Assembly (NCBI GenBank): GCA_036245805.1
Contig: BTRK01000004.1
Coordinates: forward strand, 3,534,001 to 3,598,000
Source of the DNA: Pristionchus mayeri
Lineage: Eukaryota > Nematoda > Chromadorea > Rhabditida > Neodiplogasteridae
Reading direction: 5' to 3'
DNA: 64,000 nt
Shown here: one piece after another, positions 1 to 10,635 of the stretch
How positions within the stretch are numbered: the stretch's first letter is position 1
How the letters are laid out: each line of letters opens with the position of its first letter
Translations under genes and position numbers: made by a program
Notes under the pieces: model-generated
What the model was told of the DNA's origin: nothing
Seen by the model: the letters and a program-made list of their open reading frames with translations, nothing else
Databases searched by the model: none

Positions 1-850
1 GAGCTTCATACGATGTGAGTTATTCGCATTTCCTAATTTATGAAAATTAGATGAAAGTAAAATCTATAAAATTGTGATCTCTACTCTTTGAGTTTCCGAT
101 ATTTTCCCCATTGTTTACGTCACTTTTCTTCTCTGGTTTCGTTGCTTTTGGTCTATTCAACATTTCCTTATGTACTGTGAGTGCAACCTTGTTGTGTCCT
201 CAGCAAGCATGACTCAATTTCAGTTCTGTGGATTCGAAATTGCCCGCTTCCTAACAATAAAAGCGCAATCGAAAAAATTGAGAAGAATGAATAGACATCT
301 TCTGATAATAATGAGCCTGCAAGTGAGTGGGAATGTTCTTGAGTCTGTGCGCAACTGTAACGAATCAGGCGTTCGCCTCGACTCTGTTCGTGTATCTCCC
401 TGGAGTGGTGATCAACCTCTGCATGATCATCAGAGTTGATATCTCCTCCTTCTCCTATCTCCTCTCTTCTTCACTTGCTGGAGGGACTCTTTTCTCTCCA
501 TTAATTTCCATCGCAATGACTAAGGAATATCGAATAAGGTAATTGATAAGATAGGATAAGGGGGCGGGCAATGACATTCGGAGAATGTGGACTACAAGGT
601 TAATTTATGAATAGCACCTGATTATGATATTTGAAATGGACCAACCACACACGATAATGCATTTGAAATTCACTGTACTCTACTATTTGCGCCTACTTTT
701 CGCGTTCTTTGAAAATGATTCAAAATATATGGAATCGTGCTTAAAATGGGTATTTTCAGATTGTGCTGTTCTCGTGTCGATAACAGAGTCGAGCCGTCCA
801 AGTTTGTCTCAACGTCGATTCGAACCGATCGACGAGAGACTATCTATTAG
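1..850 (+). CDS. Chemoreceptor-like 7TM protein, copy 1 (5' cut by window edge)
   Basis: Predicted exons 1-14, 93-176, 224-322, 369-538 and 787-850, all in phase. The visible protein covers the last three or four membrane segments: a hydrophobic segment ending in NISLCT, a basic loop with LRRMNRHLLIIMSLQ, then YLPGVVINLCMII, and the last segment ending in MTKEYRIR. This arrangement, with a basic third loop and a final TM closing on a Tyr-Arg motif, is that of nematode serpentine chemoreceptors of the Str/Srh/Srd superfamily; I cannot fix the family. Exon lengths (84, 99, 170 nt) are identical to those of copy 2 downstream, so the two are tandem duplicates. The last exon encodes a short tail with SKFVSTSIRTD, alignable to the copy 2 tail. 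The stop codon TAG at 848-850 lies inside an inserted hairpin element. Probably expressed in sensory neurons by family analogy. Confidence 0.7.
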
Positions 851-958
851 TGATGCCAGAACGGCGCGCGCTCTCCTCGTTTCACACGCTCTCTCGCTCT
901 GTCTTACCTGTGAGAGAGCGTGTGAAACGTGGAGAGCGCGCGCCGATTTGGCATCACT
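847..958. repeat. Hairpin MITE, copy 1 (8-bp target duplication)
   Basis: A 112-bp near-perfect inverted repeat with arms AGTGATGCC...GGCATCACT and an inner core ACGCTCTCTC / GAGAGAGCGT. It is flanked by identical 8-bp sequences ACTATCTA at 839-846 and 959-966, which marks it as an inserted hAT-type non-autonomous element. The inner core is shared with four other hairpins in this window. Confidence 0.88.
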
Positions 959-966
959 ACTATCTA

Positions 967-1915
967 CTGAACGTTAATCATTTTCAAAAAGAATTGGTAA
1001 TGAAGATGCATATAGTCTTTTGAAATTTTTTTTACAATTGTAATATAGTAAAAAATCAAATAAAGACAGTTCTAAAGAAACCTAGAGCAATGTGGCAATA
1101 ATTGAGTTGCTCTAGTTCTTAGGTGAACGCACTGACAAGGGCATGTCGCACAATTCTCCCAAGATAATTAACTTGGTACAAACATCTGCGGACTTTATAG
1201 GTAATTTCGCACATTTTTTTGCCATCGGAAAAGAACGAAGATGCATCTTTAAGTTGAATAAATCATTCTCAGTGGGGCGAATTGGTTAATGCTAACAAGT
1301 AAAGGGGATAAAATAAGATTCAATGGATCTTTGGAGGTTCCGACTCCTAGCGTGGCTATCACCAAGTTACAACAGCCGGTGTATATAGGCTGCTCTGAGC
1401 TATCTCTCTCTTAGACTCTAAGGTGTGAGGGGGGAGGGAACTCAACTTTTTAAAAACATATAAACTGTCGGCAGTCGTGGGATTATCAACGGTTCCGGAC
1501 AAGTGAAACGAGAAATCCAGACGCATCATTATCAATTATATATCCGACGAAGTGAAATTCAAAGAGGAGTTTAGAGATGCCGAATCATGAGCGCCGCAAT
1601 TATCGCGAAACTAAAATATGAAGACAAACTCTGATCTGAGATAATCACTGTCAAGGAGAAGAGGAGATATTTGCTTCGCACAATGTCTCGACTCCCAGCT
1701 GCTTGAAATTTGGACTATTAGTAGTTAAAACAATGAACATCCATAAACGAAATTTCGAGTCCCTACATAGCGTGAATTCAATAAAACTTCCGCATTTCCT
1801 TGCCCTTTTCCACGCCATGATTGTTTTCCATAGTGTGTATGTTATCTAATAAATGGGTAATTCTAATTGTATGGTAAGGGCTCGACTATATTCTCATTCT
1901 CGAGAACCAGTGAGA
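967..1915. other. Intergenic, no gene seen
   Basis: AT-rich spacer between chemoreceptor copies 1 and 2. I see no open exon with splice signals here and no repeat structure. It should hold the copy 2 promoter, but no specific element is recognisable. Confidence 0.5.
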
Positions 1916-3546
1916 ATGGAGGTACTGCTCTCGAGTGCCACTTGGATTGGCGGAATATCGACTATCGCCATTCTCCTCTTCCTCACCCTCTTCATTGCCT
2001 ACCCTCCAGCATCCATTAAGTGAAGGTCAAGTTCTGATCCTTTTTCATCCCTTCGTCTTCAGTTTCCCTCGATATCACCTTCTTTCTTCTTTCATCAACT
2101 TCCTCTTTGCCCTTACCCAATTCATTTCTGCTCCAGTCAGTTTCCATCTCACATCGAATAGTATCTATCTTTTTCTGCAGTTCTTCTTCGGGGATGGCAC
2201 CAACTACATTCTCATCTCGTGTCGTCCTCACTTCGAGTATTCGATTCTGCTCTTCCTCATAGCCCAGAATTCCCTCTTCATGACTCTTGCTAGCATGTTC
2301 TTCTTTCGCTATGCAATGCTGTGCAAGTGGGTGAAGGCTTTACTTTGATTATTCTTATCCCCAACCTCCTTTCAGCGCCAAAATGCGGAAGATGTATGAG
2401 AATCCTCTTCTATTTTCTATTCTCTGTTTAATGCATTTCTTTGAATTCCTCGTGTCCCTTATTCCTGCCTTCTATCTCTTCCAACCATCCGCTGACTGGA
2501 GGGATTCATTGCATGAGAAGTATGACACACACTTCAGGAAGAATTTCCACCAAGATTATTTCCTTGGAGCGTCCTATGATGTGAGTTGTGAAAGTCACAC
2601 TTTGTAAATGTCAGGAAACGAACAATGGAACGAGGATTAAATCAATAATATTATCTTTTACCACACAGTTTCCGACCTTTTCTACATCTTTTATGCCATT
2701 TTTCTTCCTTGGCTTCGTTGCTTTCGGTGTAATGAACATCTCTGTATGTGCAGTGAGTGAAATCGTGTTGTGACTATAATATTTTGCCTTATTTTTATGT
2801 CATAATATTTTTTAAAATATTATTTTGCCTAAATTACAGTTCTGCGGATTCAAAATTGCACGGTTTATCGCATTAAAAGCGCACTCCACAAAACTGTGGA
2901 GAATTAATAGAAACATTCTGATAATTATGAGCATACAAGTGAGCGGAAAATTGTTTTTAATAATATACATAGTCACTAATCAAGCGAATTCTTGGTGAAG
3001 CCGGGGTGGGCAGGAAAGATCAGTTTCGAAAGATTTGACAGCCTAATACACTGGCAAGCACGTGTTTTGTCCTCTCCTCTGGCCATATCCGTGACAAGAA
3101 TTGCGGATCCTCTATCACGCGCTTGCTTCAACTCTCTTCGTATATCTTCCTGGAATGGTGATCAACCTCTGCATGATCATCCGAGTTGATATTTCATCCT
3201 CTTCTCCTCTCCTCTCATCTTTCTTTTCCGTTGGAACTCTCTTCTCTCCGTTCATCGCCATCGTAATGACCAGGGAATATCGAATCAGGTACGAAACAAG
3301 GGCAGGCAACTGAGAGTGGGTGGCGGCATGCAATACAATCCCTGGAATAGCACCGCATTTGGAGGACGGCAAAGAGTACACAACTAGCGATATTGTATTC
3401 CTCCTTCATTATGATTTAGAGAATTTCAAGAACAAGTTATTTTGAGAATAATTTGCAGGATTTGCAGAGTTTGTCCTTCACGACGAGAAAAGAGAACCGT
3501 GCGTTCCAAATTCATCGCAGCTTCCACTTCGGTTCGAATCAACTAG
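1916..3546 (+). CDS. Chemoreceptor-like 7TM protein, copy 2 (damaged splice site)
   Basis: Seven exons fit by phase: 1916-2019, 2063-2326, 2376-2580, 2669-2752, 2840-2938, 3119-3288 and 3468-3546. Exon 1 encodes a start Met and TM1 (WIGGISTIAILLFLTLFIAY); later exons give further hydrophobic segments, the MKYENP/FQPSADW loop, the basic loop LWRINRNILIIMSIQ and the last TM closing on TREYRIR, followed by a basic tail ending in STSVRIN. This is a full-length 7TM chemoreceptor layout of the nematode Str/Srh/Srd superfamily. The acceptor of exon 6, which is ATCAG in copy 1, reads ATCAC here (bases 3114-3118), and the intron before it has gained sequence, so the gene may be newly inactive or use another acceptor out of phase. 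Exon 7 has two acceptors nine bases apart (after 3458 and 3467), both in frame. Confidence 0.68.
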
Positions 3547-4025
3547 GGAATGAACGACGAATCGATTACGAACGATCGCTGCAAACAATCCGCCCCAACC
3601 ATCTTTCAGAAACTCTTGCGATTATTTAGGTGCAAGACAATCGATTATATCCACGGGTAAACAATAAAGCATACGTTGTTTAGTTGGTTCTAATATGGAA
3701 ACCTCTAAATAATGGAAATGCAATGACTTATTGTTTATTTCCTAGGGTTTCTCGACTTTCTTTGACTCTTCTTGAAATATAACAAATTGACGAAAAATAA
3801 AAAAAAAGTTCACATTGTGAACTTACCAACAAAAATGGATATGAATTGAGATGCAAAAATTCTTTTTGACAATGAGTTCACGTGTCGAAGTGTAATAGTT
3901 ATTTAATTTATATTATTATTATTATTATTATTATTATTTAAAGATCAGTTGTTGTGCGCAGCGAATAAATTTTGGACAAAAGAGATCAACTTTGTTCCAA
4001 ACAGCAAAGTGTTACGGAATCTGTA
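3547..4025. other. Intergenic with an ATT microsatellite and a duplicated stretch
   Basis: No gene. Holds an (ATT)n run at about 3912-3937. Bases about 3850-4020 resemble about 6570-6740: shared strings include GCAAAAATT.TTTTTGACAATG and TTTGTTCCAAACA.CAAAGTGTTACGG, so this spacer is present twice. Confidence 0.55.
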
Positions 4026-5163
4026 ATGCGCACCGCAACATTCTCCTCTCGTGTCGTTCTCACAGCATTCCATTTTCCACCTCATTGCTGCTCAGAATTC
4101 TCTCTTCATGATTATCCTAATCATATTCTGCTTCCGATATGCAATATTGTGCCTAAGTGATCAAATTCTCCTCAAATCAGTGTCCGTCTTTGAAAGATTA
4201 TTGCGAATCGTATCCCTTCGTTCTCTGGGTAGTCCACTTCTTTGAATTCCTCCTCTGCCTTATTCCCGCATTCTATCTATTTCAACCATCATCTGATTGG
4301 AAGAGAGTATTTAATGAGAAGTACGACGAATATTTCAGGAGGAATTTCCTACAAGAATATTTTTTGGAGCCTCCTATGATACGAGTTGAACGAATCTTAT
4401 TTCGTTAACGTCGTGCAACATAAATAAAGAGTACAAATCTGTGAAGTTTTGATCTGTAATCTTTAAGGTTCCAATCGTCTCTCGTTCACTTACGTCGTGT
4501 TTTTCCTTCGGTTTCGTGTCTTTCGTTCTAATCAACATCGCTTTATGTACTGTGGATGCAAGATTACAGTGACTACAATGTATTTCATTAAATTACAGTC
4601 TTGTGGAGTTGAAATTGCACGGTTAATAGTAATATAAGCGCAGCCATTCAGACTTAGGAGGGTAAACAGACACATTCTGCTTGTTATGAGCATACGAGTG
4701 TTGCTTGAATTCATGAGGTGAAGCCAGTTTGGGGTGAAAAGAGAGGACTAACGCGATAATGCTAACTACAAGAGTAAGTGATGAACATCCCTCTTGACCT
4801 CTCCTATGGTGTCGCATCGAATTAAAGCAGTTCACCATAGCAAGGACAAGAAACACAGAACATTCATCATAAATAAGGTGTTAACTTCCACACTCGTCGT
4901 GTATCTTCCCGGAGTGGCAATCAACCTATGCATGATCGGGATATGTTCTCCTCTTCCCATCTCATCTCTGCTTTCTTCTCTGGGGGGGACTCTCAACCCA
5001 CCTCTCACGATTTGGCGTTCGACCTCAATTTCTGGTTTGTTAATAAAGTATTATTTTGATATAATGATTTGCCTGGTTGAGAAACTGGTCGGAATGAGTC
5101 TCTTCAGAGTATGTCCCTCACGACGAGAAAAAATGGCCCTCTACTTCAATTCGAATCAACTAG
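4026..5163 (+). pseudogene. Chemoreceptor pseudogene, copy 3 of the tandem family
   Basis: Homologous to copies 1 and 2 exon by exon, but broken. The TM3 region at about 4040-4150 is 4 bases shorter than in copy 2 between the CGT-TCT-CAC and CAGAATTC landmarks, which shifts the frame. The donor after the FQPSSDW exon reads GATACGAG at about 4377 where copies 1 and 2 have GATGTGAG. The basic-loop exon has an in-frame TAA at about 4635 (ARLIVI then stop). The last-TM exon (about 4880-5030) and the tail exon (about 5107-5163, with CPSRREK) remain recognisable. No TM1 exon is found upstream. Several independent lesions make this a secure pseudogene. Confidence 0.85.
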
Positions 5164-5218
5164 GGAATGATTGAACGAAAATCTTGCTTGATAATTGACA
5201 ATAGAACCGATCCATATA

Positions 5219-6500
5219 TTAGGTTGTGAAATAAGTAACGCTCGATTTGAAACGTGATGTTTGAGCCCGTCTAAAATCCTTTTCGTTAAAGATCTTAAGC
5301 TACCTCGGCCGCTTATAGTAGGGGTACACATGACTAATCTATACACCTGCTCGACTCGCGTTATGCCTTTTTTGGTAACTAAAATTTCTAAGTTTTCTCA
5401 AATGTGACATTTTCACACTTTTCTAAAAATTGTTTTAGACTCTCGTATTTCGAAGGAAAATAGCCGTACATTTGCATATAGTGGAGTGAGAAGCCCATTG
5501 GGAGTTCTTTCGAAAAATACATTTGAGATCATGCGTGCATCAAAATAGCACGAATTACAATGTATTGAATGCAAACCTTGCCGAGGTAACACTGCTTAAG
5601 CGATTATGTTTCCTGCTTCGAGGATCATTCAGACTGGTGCCTAGATAAGTGCGCTACCATGTTACACTATGGTGCTACAAATCGCAGAAACATTTGAGCA
5701 CACGCCTTTTCATCATTTAGAAAACAAAGAATTTCAGAATTGTTGAATAAAGGTCAACATGGCCAAAATTTCGACTTTTGGTGTACAGTGCATGAATACA
5801 TTTTCTCAAAATGGAACTATGCCCTGACTTCGTCCGGACGACTATTGATATATAAAGAGATGCTTTAACAGTTAACCACAAAAGTTCGAACTTTTCACCA
5901 ATTCTGGAAACAGGAAGTTTGGAAATATTCGAATTTCGACGTTCACATTTCATAGTCAAGATGATTAATGCTACATATTTTGGTAGAAGTATTGCATGCA
6001 CACACAAATAGAATTTTAAGCTAACGATGGAAAATGCTCTTCATTTTACTACATTTGATATCGATATATCAATTGGTGCGGAGAAACGGCAAAGACAAGC
6101 TTTTCTATTGATGTTCGGTTAGGGTCTTTTCTATTGATGTTCGGTTAGTTCATAACTAAGTTCATTTTCTGAAAGGACTTTCGCAGCAAACCAGGTTCAC
6201 CTGTTATATTGTGGTATCCGTACGACGTACGGAACGCATGTGACATAATATTTGCCCTATCATAGCTCTCCATGGATTGCTAGGACAAAACGTAATCAGT
6301 TCAACTCTTTGGTGATGCAGCTTTGTAATCATCTTGTGTCCTCAATACCAAATACACAGGCTTGAACAAATGCGCGATGGAAAGAGTATCCAGGTACTCA
6401 ACGAACATATATAACAATATGATAATCAGGCCGCAACAAAAGGCGGGGTAGCTCAGAAAATGAAATTTGAAAATCGAGCGTTACTTTTTTCACAACCTGA
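5219..6500. mobile_element. Mariner-like element, degenerate or non-autonomous
   Basis: Terminal inverted repeats begin TTAGGTTGTGAAATAAGTAA at 5219 and mirror the sequence ending ...TTTTTTCACAACCTGA at 6500; both sides are flanked by TA (5217-5218, 6501-6502), as expected for Tc1/mariner. The 1.28-kb length is typical of a mariner. I cannot read a transposase in any frame (no intact DEKW or HDNAR-type motif), so the element is decayed or non-coding. It sits between the chemoreceptor pseudogene and the duplicated spacer. Confidence 0.78.
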
Positions 6501-6569
6501 TACTTGTACTTGTTGGTAGCTGAAATCACAGAAAAAAAATAACTCAAATATTTACATGTTAGACATTTG

Positions 6570-6745
6570 ATTCTATTTTCGTGAAGAGACAAGGAAGTCA
6601 CGCATGCAAAAATTGTTTTTGACAATGGGTGCATGGGTACAGTTGTAATATGTATTCAATGATCGGTTTTGGTGCTCAACGATTACATTTTGATAAAAAA
6701 AACGAGATCATTTTTGTTCCAAACATCAAAGTGTTACGGTAGTTG
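6570..6745. repeat. Second copy of the spacer found at 3850-4020
   Basis: Matches the sequence upstream of chemoreceptor copy 3 in pieces (GCAAAAATT, TTTTTGACAATG, TTTGTTCCAAACA.CAAAGTGTTACGG). In the first location a receptor exon follows; here none does. This suggests that part of the tandem array was duplicated and the receptor lost. Confidence 0.5.
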
Positions 6746-6829
6746 AAGGAAATCTATGAAAACAAAAGAGTCTCCTTTCATCGAACTTTGGAATGTTATA
6801 CAAAAATTAATTATTGTATTTTATTGCAG

Positions 6830-7211
6830 GGATGCCTTAAAACAATGTCCTAGAGCAACATATACTGGCCAAGATCTTTCTGGTCTTCGAATGTTCCACA
6901 CAATTCCGAAACATCTACTCTGTAGCATCATCATGACATGTACATTTGTGAACCGAGGAACATCAGGATCAAATTTATCCGATATTCTCGCAGAAATAAA
7001 TAACTCGCGCCGAATATCGGCATCGTGTGGCACTTTCACAGAAGAGATGGCACGACATTTCACGGAACGAAAAGGCACATTCGGCAATGCTCGTCACAAT
7101 GAGAAACCTTATGAAAACATAGAGCGTAATCAAGAAAAAAGCGAACTAGCGAAACGAGTTCCCGTTTTGCGGCGTCGGTACAACATGCATGAGGAGATCA
7201 TGAATCATTAA
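6830..7211 (+). CDS. Possible exon of unknown protein
   Basis: An open frame that can start at an acceptor (TTTATTGCAG, about 6829) and runs to TAA at 7209-7211, about 127 codons. The protein is charged and basic at its C-terminus (EEMARHFTERKGTFGNARHN, VPVLRRRYNMHEE). I recognise no domain. The opposite strand is also open over 6821-7087, so coding status is uncertain. No partner exons were found upstream, where the mariner-like element and duplicated spacer lie. Confidence 0.25.
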
Positions 7212-7389
7212 AGTGTCGGGTGGGGGAAAGATGGGTTCCTTATAGCAAATCCTAGACTCTTAAAGCTCATGGGGGTTCAGGAGGGTCGAAAGCGCTTACG
7301 ACTTCAATGTGAAGCCACTGGAAGACACTGACAGGCTAGAAGATGAGACTTGATCGGGCAGATCTTTGGGGTGATTTTACGATTCTTCT

Positions 7390-10300
7390 TCACTCGGAGA
7401 GGTTCGGAGAGGAGGCGACGCGTCGGAGGGGAACATCGGGGTGCGGTCGCAACGAGTTGCATGTCTGCAAAGTAGAGGGTTATTCGAAATTCCACGTGAT
7501 TAAAATCGTGAACTGGGATTGGACTTAAGCGATCGGGATAAGTGCACTTCCAGGATCAGGATAAAATCGGATAGATTGGGCAAAGTGCGCGTACCTCCTT
7601 GGCCTTTCTGGCCTCTTCCCTCAGTTTCTCGGCCATTTCCTCGGTGGTGAAGATGGGATTGGACTGGGCTCCGGCAGCGGCTGCCTCTCCAGGCGGAGTC
7701 TCGTCGCCCTCCAGACGGTTCAGCTTGCCCGAATATCCGAATCTGCAAATAAGAAGTTAGAATACGTTTCTTTCTCGTTTATTTTCCCATTTGGTCCGTG
7801 CAAAGTAGTGATGATTCATCACTGGATCTCACACTCGGATCACGAGTGCTTATTGTCATCGACCATTATAATCCCCATCCCATGTGTGGTGATCGTAAAT
7901 AGCCGCTTTATTGACCCGTCGCGCAGTGGCGTCTCTCTTGCTCACGCTTTCGCCCATGGGCAATGAACAAGTTTTTTCGGCAGCAGCTCCCCATATCTAT
8001 TTCTCACTTTCTCCCATCGATGGCAGCGATGTGTCATCGGCCACCAATCAACAGGCAAAATATCGATCTGTTCCCCTTCCTAGAATAGTTCTCGAAAAGA
8101 AGATAAGGGGATTCCCGGCGCCTCGAATTAGCCCCCATCGTCCTTTTCCCATGCGCATAGTCAACACGAGCGAGGCCAAGAGATTATTAGCCCCGATCTG
8201 CATCCCTCTTCTCACGGATACCCGATACCCATTCCCTACCCCAATTGGACCGACGATCACAGAACCACGTCTACCGTAACCCAAATTACCGTGGTAGAAC
8301 CTCCAAACAAAACGAGAACTCACTGATCATATGCGCCGACTTTGGTGAAAACGCTCTCGATCTCTCCAGCCATATTTGCGACGACGCGCTTCGACCAGCG
8401 GTGCGCGCGAGTCAGTTTGTCCTCCTGAGGCGCGTCGGGGTCGGCGGGAACAACTGGAAATTTGAATTTGAATTACGCGCCGATGTCTCAAATTCAAAAG
8501 CTACCGTACCCTTCTCGACGTCGGACTCGACATCCTTCTCGGCTACGTCATCGATCTTGCAGCAGCACGAGGCGATGCGTCTGCAAGGGCCGGGGTTTAT
8601 GAGAACCAGGAAATATGGGCAAGACCGGGTTTTACTCGTCGACGGACGACGGACCTGTAGAGCTTGACGATGGGAGGGCGCATGCCGGGCTTGCGGGGCA
8701 AGACGATGAACATGATGATCTGCGAGGTGGCGAACATGCAGCCGATGCCGTTCGGCGTCTGGAAAAAGAATGATGACGTCATCTTCGTGATTGTTGTCTT
8801 TAGTGTTGTCGTTGAGTGTGGTATCGCGACGTCCATCGACTCACAATGAGGTAGAAGTCCTTGACGAGGATTCCGTAGAGGAACCATTCAGATGATACGA
8901 GGAAGTTAGCGATGCAGAGAGGAAGAGGAAGAGTGGAAGTAGCACGGCGACGAATCACAGTTTTCTGCAATTATCGATTTCATTAACCGCTTTCGAAACT
9001 AAGCCACTCCAAGTTTACTGCGAGATAAAAAATCCGGTTTCGCTCTCTCCTTGGTAGCTAATCGATCTCAGATCCGATGTGTTTACGATTTCTTTCTCGA
9101 GTTTTGGGTGCGTGGGTGCACATCCCTTCTCGTTGGTCACGCTCTCAACTCGTTAATGACCATGAGCACCCGAAGGAATTGGGTCAGTCCCAGCGTGATT
9201 TATGGGTGCGCGAGGCACCCTAGAATGCACAGGTGTGTTCGAGATATCGAGGGAAAATAGATAGCAGCCCTTTCCCCGATGCGTAAAAGTGCTGTACTAT
9301 AGGCGGAAGAAGAAAGTGTGAAAGGGAGGATCGCTCGCGGGCTGATCTCTCTCCCTCTTCCACATGAAAGTAGGTTGATGATAAGAGGATGGAGCTCACC
9401 AATCCAGCGAGAGGAGCTGCGAAATCAGCCGCATTCAGCGTCATACAGATGATTCCCAGAGGGTGGAAGACCTGGAATTTGATCAGTTATCGATCAGTTC
9501 TGCTCAGCAACCGTATACCTTGCGGCCGAAGAAGTAGACGGAGCTGGCGAGAGTTGCGCACAGTGCGAGTACGGCCAGGACCTTGAGCGAGATCCAGAGC
9601 TGCAAAATAGGACTACGGTAACTATGTAGTGTATTGATGACCTCCATCATCCCTTTGTTCTTAGTTCTCGCGCACTGATGCACGTGAAAGGCAGGAGTAT
9701 TTAGTGAGAGAGGTGATAATTATCCCTGCTCCCCTAACACATGTCGGCACGACCCCCTTCCTTGTTCGGCCAACTGTGCTGTGATAGGCGCACAGACTAG
9801 GCAGTGTTTGTCGTGCCGGAGATGCAAGGGAGTGCGAAGTTATTGGTCAATCGGTAGTCCCGATAGGTCAATCAAAGATCAGGTAAATAACTCATGACCG
9901 GATGCTAATTTACTTCACTTAATGCAGATTTTGACAGGCGCCTTTTCCCAATGACCACACCACACGCACCTTCTTCTTAGTCATGCACCAATAGAAGATC
10001 GAGTAGACGGAGTACAGCAGAATCTGCGTGCCCGTCACGTACAACACCGTGTAGTCCTTCTTCAGCCAACCATAGGCGAACCAGCAGGAGCCTCTGAAGA
10101 GCGAGATTACTAATCGACTCACGCAATGCAATTTTCGAAAGGCGCCGAATCCCACACCACACCAGACTCACCCAACGACGCCCATGAGGAACGGAGCACC
10201 AGAAATCTCCTTGGTGTCTCCTCTCTTCCATATCTGCCGACAGATCGGGCTGAAAAGGTGCACATTTTCATGGATATTTACCGAGAATCGACCCCAATCG

Positions 10301-10635
10301 TCCCTTCCCTTCTCTATCCCTTCTGTTTCATCGTCAACAAACACGGACTGGAACCGCACGGGAAGGGGTTCCCTCGGCTCGCTATCAACTCCTATCAATT
10401 AGCTGTTTGGCGAACGGATTCAATGTCGTGGGCCCAAAGGCGCGCATACACAAATAGCCGTCAGCTGGTTTGCGAACAGCACCCGACGGCTACTACTGGC
10501 TTCTACTCGCTAAACGCAGTAAGTTTGCCAAAGAGCAGCTCACATTCCGCAGAAGAAGAGGCCGACAGTAGTGACGAAGGCGAGAATGGAGAGGAGATTG
10601 AGGAAGGTGAAGCCATGGGTGAAGATCTCGAACAT
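7390..10635 (-). CDS. swt: SWEET-family sugar transporter
   Basis: Eleven exons join in phase on the minus strand: 10635-10544, 10249-10172, 10093-9970, 9599-9519, 9471-9400, 8964-8845, 8758-8655, 8580-8510, 8453-8324, 7742-7595 and 7464-7390, giving 364 residues. Start [13 protein letters not shown]. Two MtN3/saliva triple-helix repeats are visible: residues about 8-95 ([34 protein letters not shown]) and about 126-215 ([45 protein letters not shown]), linked by a central TM at about 99-120. SWEETs are uniporters that move mono- or disaccharides across plasma or organelle membranes. The Pro-Asn of the second repeat is kept. A hydrophilic tail of about 145 residues, rich in Glu, Lys and Ala, follows the last TM; it has no hydrophobic segment and is the least conserved-looking part. 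No lesion is seen. Confidence 0.93.

Noticed and set aside
8245..8667. 140-codon open frame on + over the SWEET exons
   Set aside because: Antisense shadow of SWEET exons 8-9 and their intron.
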